A DNA stretch of 61,511 nt, taken from an uncultured Treponema sp. Its GTDB lineage: Bacteria; Spirochaetota; Spirochaetia; Treponematales; Treponemataceae. The notes under the pieces were generated by a model that saw only the letters and a program-made list of their open reading frames with translations, was not told the origin of the DNA and ran no database searches. Numbering within the stretch: the stretch's first letter is position 1; each line of letters opens with the position of its first letter. The position numbers were made by a program, and so were the translations under genes. The DNA lies in contig CALFIX010000045.1 in assembly GCA_937877515.1 (NCBI GenBank), positions 1 to 61,511 on the forward strand, given 5' to 3'. Below, piece by piece: positions 1 through 8,802 of this stretch.

Positions 1-28
1 AAAAAAAGTTTAAGGAAAAAAAGTTAAG

Positions 29-49
29 AAAAAAAAAAAAAAAAAAAAA
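29..49. repeat. poly-A homopolymer tract
   Basis: An uninterrupted run of 21 A lies near the left edge, flanked by more A-rich sequence. It sits just upstream of the degenerate frame at 91-729. No function is visible; such tracts are prone to slippage and assembly error. Confidence 0.8.
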
Positions 50-90
50 CGCTTTCTGCACTTGTGGTCTGAATTCTTTCCTTAGCAATC

Positions 91-729
91 TTGTACATGC
101 CCCTGGTAAGCTGCCGCCAGCTGGCAACTCCATGTAGAATTGTAGACATTACATGTAATGGCACAGAAAATGTTGATGAAACAGAAATTTCAACTTCCGG
201 CAATCTAGACTTTGAACTTACTACAACAAACATTACAGAAGCAGAAAGACTTGCTGCAATAGACGGAAGTCCACTTTCTACAAGTTTTATACTTAGGACT
301 GCAACAACCGTAATGGTTCCTATAGTAATTAAGGTTGGCTGGACAAAAATTACAGTAACTATAGCTATGGTTATCACACTGATAAACTTAATAACAATGG
401 ATTTGGTTTACCCGTGGGATATTGTAATAGATAATGATACTGTTGAATACGCAAGATTTGGAAGTAAGTATCCATATCTTCCGTAAAGCAGGGGTGATGG
501 TACATATATTGTTTGTGATGATACGATAGAAATAAAGATTCAGTACCCGGATAAATCGATTGGAAAAATCTGGTACGGAGATGATTCAGATGACTATCGA
601 AAAGTTGGAAATATATATTATTCAGAACAATACGACAGAATCTATGTAGAGGAAGGCAGTGCACAAGCACCGAGCAAAAAGCAGAAGTGGCGCAAAGCCG
701 AGAATCTGGGTAAATACAAGGCTGTTTAA
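91..729 (+). pseudogene. interrupted hypothetical reading frame (in-frame TAA)
   Basis: A plus-strand frame opens at TTG 91 or ATG 97 and meets a TAA at 484-486. It then stays open in the same frame to the TAA at 727-729. The downstream part translates to hydrophilic, protein-like sequence rich in D, Y and K, ending GKYKAV. The upstream part has a hydrophobic stretch around residues 70-110. No Shine-Dalgarno or promoter precedes it, and a further in-frame stop lies at 70-72. I do not recognise a family. The best reading is a decayed gene or the tail of a broken one. The antisense frame at 24-377 is less convincing because its end is simply the poly-A tract read as phenylalanine. Confidence 0.35.
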
Positions 730-801
730 CGCTTTGACTCCACGCCTTCAGTAAAGTTTCGTCCAGATAAAAAAAAACTTAAGCATTTCTTAAACAAATG
801 T

Positions 802-830
802 TTGACACAACCGCAACTATATACTATTAT
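802..830 (+). promoter_or_regulatory. sigma70-type promoter of rny
   Basis: TTGACA (802-807) and TATTAT (825-830) are separated by exactly 17 bases. Transcription should start near 837. The leader carries an AAGGAG ribosome-binding site at 862-867, nine bases before the rny ATG. This is the most canonical promoter in the window. Confidence 0.85.
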
Positions 831-876
831 TTACTTGGATTATTCCATATAAAATGTAATTAAGGAGAAAATTGTA

Positions 877-2409
877 ATGCCACTCTGGTTACTTTACATC
901 ATTCTCCCCGTTGCAGGAATTCTTCTTGGATGGACTATTCGCTGGATTTATGCCAGATTTCAACTTTCCTCGTCTGAACAAAAGGCAACTAGAGTCAGAC
1001 AGGATGCTATAAAAGAAGCAGAAGCTCAGAAAAAAGAGATTCTTCTTCAGGCAAAAGAGCAACTCATTCAGGACCGGAACCAGCAGGAGCGGGAGAACCG
1101 TGAACGCCGTGCCGAAGTACAGCGTTATGAAAGCCGTGTAAGCAAAAAAGAAGAACTTTTAGACCAAAGAGCCCTCGATATGGAAAAAAGGGACAAAGAG
1201 TTTATCGCTAAGAGTGCAGAAGTTCAAAAACGAGAAGATGCCGTAAAAGTTCAGGAAGAAACGCTTCGTTCGGAGCTGGAACGTATTTCTGGTCTTACAA
1301 AAGAAGAAGCAAAGGCTCTGATCATAAAGGAACTTGAAAACGACGCCCGTCACGATGCTCAGGCACTTCTTAACAAAATAGACCAGGAAGCTCAGCTTAA
1401 TGCAGAAAAGAAGGCTCAGGAAATTCTTGTAACTGCAATACAGCGCACCGCAACAGAAGTTACAGGAGACATAACTGTTGCAACAGTTTCCCTTCCAAGT
1501 GATGAAATGAAAGGCCGCATCATCGGGCGGGAAGGACGCAACATTCGTACGCTGGAAACACTTACAGGCGTAGACATTATTATTGATGACACTCCGGAAG
1601 CTGTTGTCATAAGCTGCTTTGACCCGGTTCGTAAAGAGATTGCACGAGAAGCGTTAGAGCGCCTTATTACAGACGGACGCATTCACCCTGCACGCATTGA
1701 AGAAATTGTTCAAAAGGTAACTCGCGAAATTCAGCAGAAGATTTACGAGGAAGGCGAAAAAGTTCTTTTTGACTTAGGCATTCACAACATGGGTCAGGAC
1801 GGTGTCAGGGCTTTAGGACGTCTTCACTTCCGTACAAGTTACGGACAGAACGTTCTTACACACTCTAAGGAAGTTGCAGAGCTTGCAAGCATGCTTGCAG
1901 CAGAAGTTGGTGCAAACAGAGAACTTGCAAAACGTGCGGCCCTCTTACACGACATAGGTAAGGGTGCGGAGAATGACAGTGACCAGAACCACGCAGAAGT
2001 AGGTGCAGAAATGGCTCGTAAGATGGGAGAAGACCCCCGCGTAGTAAATGCCATAGCCGCCCACCACAACGACTGCGAGCCACAGACATTGGAAGCTGTT
2101 ATTGTTCAGATTGCAGATGCAATAAGTGCAGCACGCCCCGGTGCAAGGCGCGAAACAGTAGACAACTACGCAAAGCGTCTTGAAAACCTGGAAGATACGG
2201 CTAAAAAATTCCCGGGTGTAGACCAGGCCTATGCAATACAGGCAGGTAGAGAACTTCGAATTCTTGTAAACAATGACAAGGTTGCAGACTCTGAAGTTAA
2301 GGATCTGGCAAAAAATATTGCAAAGCAAATAGAAACAGACCTTAAGTACCCTGGACGAATCAGAATTACAATGATCAGAGAAACTAGAATCGTAGAATAC
2401 GCCAGATAA
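877..2409 (+). CDS. rny: ribonuclease Y
   Basis: A membrane-anchored endoribonuclease that begins decay of many mRNAs. The 510-residue length is typical. Order of parts: one N-terminal membrane helix (residues about 3-25), a long charged coiled coil (about 30-190), a KH RNA-binding domain containing GRIIGREGRNIR (about 200-265), and an HD phosphohydrolase domain with the metal-binding pair H358-D359 in LLHDIGKG and a downstream AHHND. The start is fixed by AAGGAG nine bases upstream. It stands alone behind its own promoter and is closed by a strong hairpin terminator. All family residues appear intact. Confidence 0.97.
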   Translation: MPLWLLYIILPVAGILLGWTIRWIYARFQLSSSEQKATRVRQDAIKEAEAQKKEILLQAKEQLIQDRNQQERENRERRAEVQRYESRVSKKEELLDQRALDMEKRDKEFIAKSAEVQKREDAVKVQEETLRSELERISGLTKEEAKALIIKELENDARHDAQALLNKIDQEAQLNAEKKAQEILVTAIQRTATEVTGDITVATVSLPSDEMKGRIIGREGRNIRTLETLTGVDIIIDDTPEAVVISCFDPVRKEIAREALERLITDGRIHPARIEEIVQKVTREIQQKIYEEGEKVLFDLGIHNMGQDGVRALGRLHFRTSYGQNVLTHSKEVAELASMLAAEVGANRELAKRAALLHDIGKGAENDSDQNHAEVGAEMARKMGEDPRVVNAIAAHHNDCEPQTLEAVIVQIADAISAARPGARRETVDNYAKRLENLEDTAKKFPGVDQAYAIQAGRELRILVNNDKVADSEVKDLAKNIAKQIETDLKYPGRIRITMIRETRIVEYAR

Positions 2410-2410
2410 A

Positions 2411-2443
2411 AAAAAGAGAGGCTTTTTTAAGCCTCTCTTTTTT
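2411..2443. terminator. bidirectional intrinsic terminator between rny and the ASKHA gene
   Basis: A stem built on AAGAGAGGCTT and AAGCCTCTCTT, with a short T loop, is flanked by an A-run on the left and a T-run on the right. It can therefore terminate rny and the convergent gene that ends at 2448. Confidence 0.9.
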
Positions 2444-2447
2444 GTCC

Positions 2448-3803
2448 TCAGAAATTTAGGGCTTTTATGTATAAATCATTAAATGAAGAATCCAGGGCAA
2501 GGTCTATAACTTTTATAGTTTTAGCATAAGTGCATAGCTTATTAAATAAAGAATCATCAAAGAGTAGAAGTGAAGCTCCTGAGAGAGCTGCGTTTCCTGC
2601 ATGAATAAAATTACAATTTTGCAGTTTAGGAAACATTCCAATTTTTATACAGGAGGCTTCATCCAGCTTTGTTCCAAAACCACCTGCCAAGTAAAAATCA
2701 AAATCATCCTTTACATCAGAACGTTCTAAAAGAATTTCAAGTCCAGCTTTTACGCTTGCCTTTGCCTTTTGAAAATTTCTGACATCATCTTGAGTTATAT
2801 AAACTTCCGAAGATAAATTTACTTTTTTTTCTCTAAGCGTGCCATACAGATCCATCTCTCCAGAAGTTAAAAAAGCGTCCATAGCTTTTACAAAACCTGT
2901 ACCGCAAATTGACAGGGGTTTTACTCCACCCAAAACTGTACAATAAAAAGAAGGCTTACCATTTTGCCCCGGAGTAGCCTCTACATTTACAACAGAGCCC
3001 TCTCCTGCAGGGCCTCCGCAGGAAATTCCATAACCTTCGAAAGCAGGACCTGAAGCTACACTTGTACAGACAAAATCCTTTGTATCGTGATTAAAAACTA
3101 CAATTTCGCAATTGGTTCCAACATCGCAAAGAACGCTCACTCCATTTTTATTTTGCTCAAAAAATCCGCACGAAAGAAGAGCACAAAGACAGTCCCCCCC
3201 TACAAAAGAGCCGGCATAGGGAGAAATAAAAACCGTACATTCGCTAAGAAAATTATTTTCATCTCCAAAAATTTCTTTTGCCTTATAAACCCCCTGGGCT
3301 TTTTTTTCTACAAAAAACGGATAAGTTGAAAAGCCTTCTACACCAGAGTGAGTAATAAAACTTTGCATTACAGTATTTGCACAGACAGCAATTTTTTTTA
3401 AGACAGCCCTGCCCCGCCCTAAAGAATAAAGCTTTACGGATGCCTCATTCATAGCTTTTACAATAAGAGCTGAAAGTTGAGTTTTAAGAGCTGAATAAAG
3501 TTTTTCGTAATCTCCAGAAAGGGCTTGCTGAACTCTAGAAACTACATCACTTCCAAAAACACACTGAAAATTTTTTTCGCCATACTCAAAAAGCAGGAGG
3601 GCATCTTGCAGAGTATAAACACGTAATGCAACAGTTGTCGTTCCGACGTCTAAAGAAATTCCAATGGAGCTGCGGCTTTCTTTTTCGTTACCGCAAAGTG
3701 CAGTTGAAGAAAAACCTTTTAATTCCACAGAGAGTCTTTTATTTTCCGAGAAAGTGCCGTCGCCAGAACAGAGTCCGCAGTGTCTACAAACTTTACAGAG
3801 CAT
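2448..3803 (-). CDS. ASKHA-domain protein (DUF4445/RACo-like)
   Basis: A 451-residue ATPase-fold protein related to activators that reductively reactivate corrinoid proteins (RACo/RamA family). The signature SLDVGTTTVAL (about residues 50-60) is the phosphate-1 loop of the ASKHA fold. CDVGTNCE and SICGTGFV are the later nucleotide-binding loops. The N-terminus is unusual: C3, C6, C9 and C12 form a CxxCxxCxxC pattern that could hold a 4Fe-4S cluster, and the [2Fe-2S] ferredoxin domain of classical RACo is absent. No corrinoid protein or methyltransferase is encoded nearby, so its partner is unknown. No Shine-Dalgarno is present; a -10 box ends six bases before the ATG, suggesting a leaderless mRNA. 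Confidence 0.8.
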   Translation of the reverse strand: MLCKVCRHCGLCSGDGTFSENKRLSVELKGFSSTALCGNEKESRSSIGISLDVGTTTVALRVYTLQDALLLFEYGEKNFQCVFGSDVVSRVQQALSGDYEKLYSALKTQLSALIVKAMNEASVKLYSLGRGRAVLKKIAVCANTVMQSFITHSGVEGFSTYPFFVEKKAQGVYKAKEIFGDENNFLSECTVFISPYAGSFVGGDCLCALLSCGFFEQNKNGVSVLCDVGTNCEIVVFNHDTKDFVCTSVASGPAFEGYGISCGGPAGEGSVVNVEATPGQNGKPSFYCTVLGGVKPLSICGTGFVKAMDAFLTSGEMDLYGTLREKKVNLSSEVYITQDDVRNFQKAKASVKAGLEILLERSDVKDDFDFYLAGGFGTKLDEASCIKIGMFPKLQNCNFIHAGNAALSGASLLLFDDSLFNKLCTYAKTIKVIDLALDSSFNDLYIKALNF

Positions 3804-3809
3804 AAAAAC

Positions 3810-3838
3810 ATTTTATTTTTTTTTGAATACTAGAGCAA
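3810..3838 (-). promoter_or_regulatory. promoter of the ASKHA gene, leaderless layout
   Basis: Read on the minus strand: TTGCTC (3838-3833), 17-base spacer, TAAAAT (3815-3810), then six bases and the ATG at 3803. The expected transcription start is the A of the start codon. Confidence 0.6.
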
Positions 3839-3858
3839 TATGAAAACAAAAAAAATGA

Positions 3859-3886
3859 TTGACATGAAAAATAAAATTCATATACT
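3859..3886 (+). promoter_or_regulatory. promoter of the thiBPQ operon
   Basis: TTGACA (3859-3864), 16-base spacer, TATACT (3881-3886). The predicted start near 3893 coincides with the 5' edge of the riboswitch. Confidence 0.85.
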
Positions 3887-3892
3887 AGTGCG

Positions 3893-3983
3893 CAACACGG
3901 GGTGGTAGAAAATACAGTTTGTATTTATCTATCTGAGAACACACCCGAAATACCTGATCCGGACAATACCGGCGGAGGAATGT
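3893..3983 (+). promoter_or_regulatory. TPP riboswitch (THI element)
   Basis: The conserved thi-box blocks appear in order: GGGGTG (3898-3903), CTGAGA (3933-3938) followed by ACCC, then ACCTGATCCGGACAATACCGGCGGAGG (3952-3978). This matches the two sensor arms of thiamine-pyrophosphate aptamers. The GGAGG at 3974-3978, at the aptamer's 3' edge, is also the ribosome-binding site for thiB (ATG 3984), so ligand binding probably blocks translation initiation directly. No separate terminator hairpin is visible. The downstream thiamine transporter genes confirm the assignment. Confidence 0.95.
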
Positions 3984-5021
3984 ATGAAAAAAAATCATTA
4001 CATTTTAAAAATCACTTTTTCAATTTTATCACTTACCGTTCTAACAGATTTTATTTCCTGCACAAAAAAATCAGAACGAGAGAACACAGTTGTAGTTTAT
4101 ACCTACGACAGCTTTGCAGGCGAATGGGGACCTGGAGCAAAAATGGCAGAACTCTTTAAAGAAAAGACAGGACTGACAGTAAACTTTGTAGACTGCGGCG
4201 ATGCAGTTCAGGCATTTAACCGTGCCGTTTTAGAAAAAGACTCTCCCAATGCAGACATTGTTTTGGGAATTGACAATAACCTTGCAGACGAAGCAAAAAA
4301 ATCTGAGTTATTTATAAGCTACATTCCCAAAGAAGCTTCAAACCTTGTAAGCGAAGATCTTGTAAATGACTTAGGTGGCTCATGGATTTTAACACCTTTT
4401 GACTATAGCCATTTTGCAATTATCTATGACACAGCTTCTTCCATACCGGAACCGGAACACTTAAGCGATTTAACAAAAGACATTTACAGAAAAAAAATAA
4501 TTTTAATGGATCCAAGAACCTCTACTCCAGGGCTGGGCTTTCTTGCATGGACTGTAAGCGAATGGCCGGAAACATACAATGAATACTGGGAAGCTTTAAA
4601 ACCTAACATTCTTACAATGACACCCGGCTGGAGTGCAGGATGGGGAATGTTCCTGGCAGGAGAAGCACCACTGGTAGTCAGCTACACCTCAAGTCCTGCA
4701 TACAATGTAGAAATTGAAAACGACATGAGGTACAAGGCTTTAATTTTTAGCGAAGGTCATGTTCAGCAGGTAGAAGGTGCCGGAATTTTAAAGAGTGCGC
4801 AAAACATGAGCGGTGCCAAAAAGTTTATAGATTTTCTTATAAGCAGGGAAGCTCAGGAACTTATTCCGCTTACACAGTGGATGTACCCTGTAAACAAAAA
4901 TGTTAGACTTCCAGAAAGCTACAACATTGCAGCACCAGTACCGGAAAAAACGCTTCTAACAGATTCAAAAAATACAAACAAAGCTGTAGAAGAAGTTATA
5001 GATATTCTAAACAGACGTTAA
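3984..5021 (+). CDS. thiB: thiamine ABC transporter, substrate-binding lipoprotein
   Basis: Periplasmic receptor that captures thiamine or its phosphates for the ThiPQ importer. It has 345 residues. A lipoprotein signal ends in FISC with the lipidated Cys at residue 26, a loose spirochaetal lipobox. The mature part opens with VVVYTYDSFAGEWGPG, typical of ThiB/TbpA-type iron/thiamine-fold receptors. The family's binding-cleft features GIDNN and TPGWSAGWGMF are visible. The start is set by GGAGG inside the TPP riboswitch. thiP follows after eight bases, so the operon is co-expressed and shut down when TPP is plentiful. Confidence 0.93.
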   Translation: MKKNHYILKITFSILSLTVLTDFISCTKKSERENTVVVYTYDSFAGEWGPGAKMAELFKEKTGLTVNFVDCGDAVQAFNRAVLEKDSPNADIVLGIDNNLADEAKKSELFISYIPKEASNLVSEDLVNDLGGSWILTPFDYSHFAIIYDTASSIPEPEHLSDLTKDIYRKKIILMDPRTSTPGLGFLAWTVSEWPETYNEYWEALKPNILTMTPGWSAGWGMFLAGEAPLVVSYTSSPAYNVEIENDMRYKALIFSEGHVQQVEGAGILKSAQNMSGAKKFIDFLISREAQELIPLTQWMYPVNKNVRLPESYNIAAPVPEKTLLTDSKNTNKAVEEVIDILNRR

Positions 5022-5029
5022 GAAACAAA

Positions 5030-6628
5030 TTGAATAAAAACGAACAAAGAAGAACACTACAGTCTACATGGAAAATTGCAGTCGCCATTGCTGCATGTGT
5101 TCTTCTTTTTCTTAGCATTCTGGCCTTTATAATTCCTCTTATTTTTGCCATAACACCTGCATTCAGAACAAGCGGAAAGATTAGCGGAAATATTTTATAC
5201 ATTACTGCCTTTACTGTTGCGCAGGCACTTTGCTCGCTTACGATTGCGCTTGCCATAGGAGTTTGCGGAGCATACTTTGTAGCAAACAGAAATTTTAAAG
5301 GTAAAAGATTTTTAATTTCTTCCAGCGTAATTCCAACAAGCCTTCCTGCTTTAATAATGGCATTAGGCTACATTCAAGTTTTTGGCCTTAACGGACTTTA
5401 CAATAAGATCTTATGTAATGTTTTTTCTTTAGATGAAGGACCTATAAAATTTTTATACAGTTTATGGGGCATAGTTTTAGCTCAGGGCTTTTACAACGTA
5501 CCTCTAGTAATACAGGCTGTAGGGCGTACATGGCAGCATTTAGGCAAAGATGAGGAATACAGTGCATACCTTTTGGGAGCCAGCAGAAAAAAGGTATTCT
5601 TTACCATTACATTGTGGAAACTTCTTCCGTCCATTGGGGGAGTCGCCATACCTGTCTTTTTATACTGCTTCTTTTCTTTCATGATAATTCTTATGTTTGG
5701 TTCACCAGGAATCGCAACACTTGAAACAGAAATTTTTCATGCAGGAAGAAGTGTCTTAAATTTTAAAAGTGCTGCAATACTTTCCTTAATAGAAACATCG
5801 ATTGCATTTTTAGTTTTATTTATCTATTCTCAAATAGAAAAAAAATCAGAAAAAGTATCCGGCATTTCTTTTTACAATGATTTTACAGAGCAGAAAAAGC
5901 TTTCAAAAAAAGACATAATTCCTTTCGGCATTCTGATTATATTACTCCTGGGATTTTTCTATATCCCCTTACTTTCAATCATAAAAGGAGCCTGGAACGG
6001 CTGGAAAAAACTTTTTTCCTACAGGTCATTTTTTCCTTCGCTTATTACAACCGTAAAAACAGGTTCCTGCACGGCCCTTATCTGTACTGTAACGGCATTT
6101 ACATATTCAGTTTTAATAAGAAAACATCATGGAACTAAAAAAGAAAGAATCTTAAAAAATCTTGCATTACTACCGATGGCGGTTTCTTCCGTAGTTTTAG
6201 GCATCGGTTTTATACGCTGCATTTCAACGGGAAAATTTGTTCACCTGGTATTTGCACAAAGCGCTCTCCTCTGGCCGTTTGCTTTCAAGCAGTTAAACGC
6301 AGGCGTAATAAGTATTCCAGAAGAAACCTTAAACGCCGCAAACATCCTGTCTTCAAAGTTAGATACAATTTTTAAGGTAATGATTCCTCAAAGCAAAGAA
6401 ACAATATTTTCAACACTTGCCCTGACATTTTCTTTAAGTGCAGGAGAAGCAGCCCTGCCGTTAGTTTTATCAATTCCAAACTACACTTCCCTTTCACTTT
6501 TAATTTACAGACTTTCTTCAAGCTATAGATTTTCTGAAGCCTGTGCTGTAGCCATAACGCAGGCCCTTTTATGCCTTGTAATTTCGCTTATATTGCAGGA
6601 GAAAAAAACATGCCATACCTGGAAGTAG
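5030..6628 (+). CDS. thiP: thiamine ABC transporter permease
   Basis: Membrane channel of the thiamine importer: 532 residues in two tandem permease halves (roughly 1-270 and 290-530), each with about six membrane helices and an EAA-like loop (GASRKKVFF in the first half, ILSSKLDTIFKV in the second). This fused two-domain form is the normal ThiP architecture. I accept the TTG at 5030 as start because it lies eight bases after thiB and no in-frame ATG precedes the first helix. Its 3' end overlaps thiQ by 19 bases, indicating translational coupling. Confidence 0.92.
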   Translation: MNKNEQRRTLQSTWKIAVAIAACVLLFLSILAFIIPLIFAITPAFRTSGKISGNILYITAFTVAQALCSLTIALAIGVCGAYFVANRNFKGKRFLISSSVIPTSLPALIMALGYIQVFGLNGLYNKILCNVFSLDEGPIKFLYSLWGIVLAQGFYNVPLVIQAVGRTWQHLGKDEEYSAYLLGASRKKVFFTITLWKLLPSIGGVAIPVFLYCFFSFMIILMFGSPGIATLETEIFHAGRSVLNFKSAAILSLIETSIAFLVLFIYSQIEKKSEKVSGISFYNDFTEQKKLSKKDIIPFGILIILLLGFFYIPLLSIIKGAWNGWKKLFSYRSFFPSLITTVKTGSCTALICTVTAFTYSVLIRKHHGTKKERILKNLALLPMAVSSVVLGIGFIRCISTGKFVHLVFAQSALLWPFAFKQLNAGVISIPEETLNAANILSSKLDTIFKVMIPQSKETIFSTLALTFSLSAGEAALPLVLSIPNYTSLSLLIYRLSSSYRFSEACAVAITQALLCLVISLILQEKKTCHTWK

Positions 6629-7305
6629 AAAACATATATAAAATTTGGAAAAGTGCAAATTCAACTTTAAGTGTAGACTTAAGTTTTTCAGCTGACTTAG
6701 GGAGCTTTACCAGCATAGTAGGTCCAAGTGGTTCAGGAAAATCAACAGTATTGCGCATTATTGCAGGGCTTTTAAAAAATGACAAACCTCATAAAATAAT
6801 CTTAAATAACAAAGATATAACTTCATTAGAACCTAATAAAAGAGAATGTGGTATGGTTTTTCAAAACAGTGCACTTTTTTTACACCTGACTGCAAAAGAA
6901 AACGTAGCTTATGGTTTACGATGTAAAGGATTTTCTAAAAAAGAAGCATTTTCTTTAGCTGAAGATTTCTTAAAAAAGCTAAAACTAGAAAACTGTATAG
7001 ACCGTTACCCGGAAACCTTAAGCGGAGGCGAAGCCCAGAGAGTTTCTCTTGCCCGCACATTAATTGTAAAGCCAAAACTCGTTCTGTTAGATGAACCGAT
7101 GAGTGCATTGGACGCTCCACTTAGAAAAGAACTTGGTAACTTTATAAGAGAAACCCAAAAAAGCTTAAACTTTACAGCAATAATGGTAACACACGACATA
7201 AATGAAGCTAAAAATATAAGTGATAAAATTCTAATGTTAAAAAGCGGCAAACTTTGCTGGCAAGGGAATGCTCTGGACTTTTCAGAAAGCTTCTTAGTTG
7301 AGTAA
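6610..7305 (+). CDS. thiQ: thiamine ABC transporter ATP-binding protein
   Basis: ATPase powering ThiBP. I chose the ATG at 6610 rather than the upstream in-frame ATG at 6571, because AGGAG (6597-6601) sits at proper spacing and the protein then starts MPYLEVENIY like other ABC ATPases. It has 231 residues. Walker A GPSGSGKST is at 38-46, followed by a Q-loop in GMVFQNSALF, signature LSGGEAQR, Walker B LVLLDEP and H-loop VTHD. All catalytic motifs are intact. No terminator follows, so transcription may continue into the FtsX-type permease genes. Confidence 0.95.
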   Translation: MPYLEVENIYKIWKSANSTLSVDLSFSADLGSFTSIVGPSGSGKSTVLRIIAGLLKNDKPHKIILNNKDITSLEPNKRECGMVFQNSALFLHLTAKENVAYGLRCKGFSKKEAFSLAEDFLKKLKLENCIDRYPETLSGGEAQRVSLARTLIVKPKLVLLDEPMSALDAPLRKELGNFIRETQKSLNFTAIMVTHDINEAKNISDKILMLKSGKLCWQGNALDFSESFLVE

Positions 7306-7335
7306 TAAAAAAAATTATGTTAAAGTTAAAGTACG

Positions 7336-8802
7336 ATGTATGCAATAAAACTAGCGTTTAAGAATGTAAGAGCTAGAAAAAGTTCTCTTGTAATAATTTT
7401 ATTCATAGCTTTTGCCATTGCACTCCTTGTACTTTCAAATGCAATTTTTGATGGAACAGACAATGGAATAGAAAAAACTTTTGTAAATAGCTTTACGGGT
7501 AATATTGTAATAAGACCAGAATCACGCTACCCCCTTAGTCTTTTCGGTGATGAAACTCCTGTTACAGGAGAACTTTCTACAATACCAAATCTTATTCCCT
7601 ATGCAGATATTTTAGAATGTGTAAAAAACACTAATGGCATAAAAGAAACCACAAGCCAAATTTCTGGTGCAGCAGCATTAAACATAAAAGGAGTACACAT
7701 TGCAAAAGCTTTGTTTGGTGTTAACGCAGAAGAATACTGCAAGATGATGAGCGGCATAATCATAAAAGAAGGAAGGGTCTATGCTTCTGATGAACAAGGC
7801 ATAATGCTGAGCGAAAACTCAATAGAAGAAATCAAAAAAAACACAGGCGTAACATTAAAAATTGGAGACTCTGTTCAGCTGATTACGGCAAACGGAACTT
7901 CATTTACAATCCGTTCTGCAACCTTAACAGGCATTTACACATACAGCGTCCAAAATGCAACATTAGACCGCATAGCTTTAATAAATCCGCAAATTTTACG
8001 CGACCTTATGGGAACAAGAGATGCATCCTTAAGCCAGATGGACTTGGAAGAAGATCAAATAGACTTAATAGAAAGTGACATAGATTTAGATGACTTATTT
8101 AGTGACGCAGAAGATTTTTTTTCAGAAGAATCAGAACCTGATGAACTTCTGAAAGCCTTTACTGAAGAAAATGAACTGAATGAAGGTAAAGAAATTTTTG
8201 AAGAAGCTGAAAGTTCTGTATGGTCTTACATAATATGCAGGACGGAAGATAAAGCATCTGAAGAGGCTCTGATAAATGTCTTAAACTATCAGTTTAAGAA
8301 AAATGAATGGCCAGTACAGGCTATAAACTGGAGAACTAGCGCAGGCGGAACAGTTTATCTTATATACTATCTTCGCATAATCTTTAACATTGGAATCATA
8401 TTAATTTTAGCAACGGGCTTTATTGTAGTAAACAACACGCTAACAATTTCTTCCTTAACCCGTGTATGCGAAACAGGAACACTTAGAGCCTTAGGTGCAA
8501 AAAGAAACTTTATAGCTTCTCAATTCTTTTTAGAAACAGCTTTCCTTACTGTAACAGCAGGAATCTTAGGCTGCATTCTGGGCTACATAATAAACGCAAT
8601 ACTTTTAAAAACAGGCATTCAAATAAACAACATGTATCTGGCACAACTTTTTGGAGGCAGCACACTTTCTACCGTCATCACTCTAAAAAACATTGCCATG
8701 TGCATGGTGCTTTCTGTTCTGCTTGCATTTATCGGATGGTTTTACCCTGTTTACATTGCACTTCATGTAAGTCCAATAGAAGCAATGAGGGGGCAAATTT
8801 AA
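7336..8802 (+). CDS. FtsX/MacB-type ABC transporter permease with acidic insert
   Basis: A 488-residue permease with four membrane helices in the LolC/LolE/MacB arrangement: one near residues 17-40, a large periplasmic domain, then three helices near 345-480, including the FtsX-type LTRVCETGTLRALGAKR loop. The periplasmic part carries a strongly acidic insertion (about residues 228-298) containing DLDDLFSDAED (250-260), which resembles a motif in the barrel protein encoded three genes later. The next permease starts inside the stop codon (TAATG). No ATPase lies in this operon; the LolD-like gene at 13232 on the other strand is the likely partner. Substrate is unknown; lipoprotein or lipid export is an inference. 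Confidence 0.85.
   Translation: MYAIKLAFKNVRARKSSLVIILFIAFAIALLVLSNAIFDGTDNGIEKTFVNSFTGNIVIRPESRYPLSLFGDETPVTGELSTIPNLIPYADILECVKNTNGIKETTSQISGAAALNIKGVHIAKALFGVNAEEYCKMMSGIIIKEGRVYASDEQGIMLSENSIEEIKKNTGVTLKIGDSVQLITANGTSFTIRSATLTGIYTYSVQNATLDRIALINPQILRDLMGTRDASLSQMDLEEDQIDLIESDIDLDDLFSDAEDFFSEESEPDELLKAFTEENELNEGKEIFEEAESSVWSYIICRTEDKASEEALINVLNYQFKKNEWPVQAINWRTSAGGTVYLIYYLRIIFNIGIILILATGFIVVNNTLTISSLTRVCETGTLRALGAKRNFIASQFFLETAFLTVTAGILGCILGYIINAILLKTGIQINNMYLAQLFGGSTLSTVITLKNIAMCMVLSVLLAFIGWFYPVYIALHVSPIEAMRGQI

Noticed and set aside
24..377. Long minus-strand open frame overlapping the left-end degenerate frame
   Set aside because: Its C-terminus is the poly-A tract read as Phe, it has no ribosome-binding site, and the plus-strand frame continues further with more protein-like sequence.
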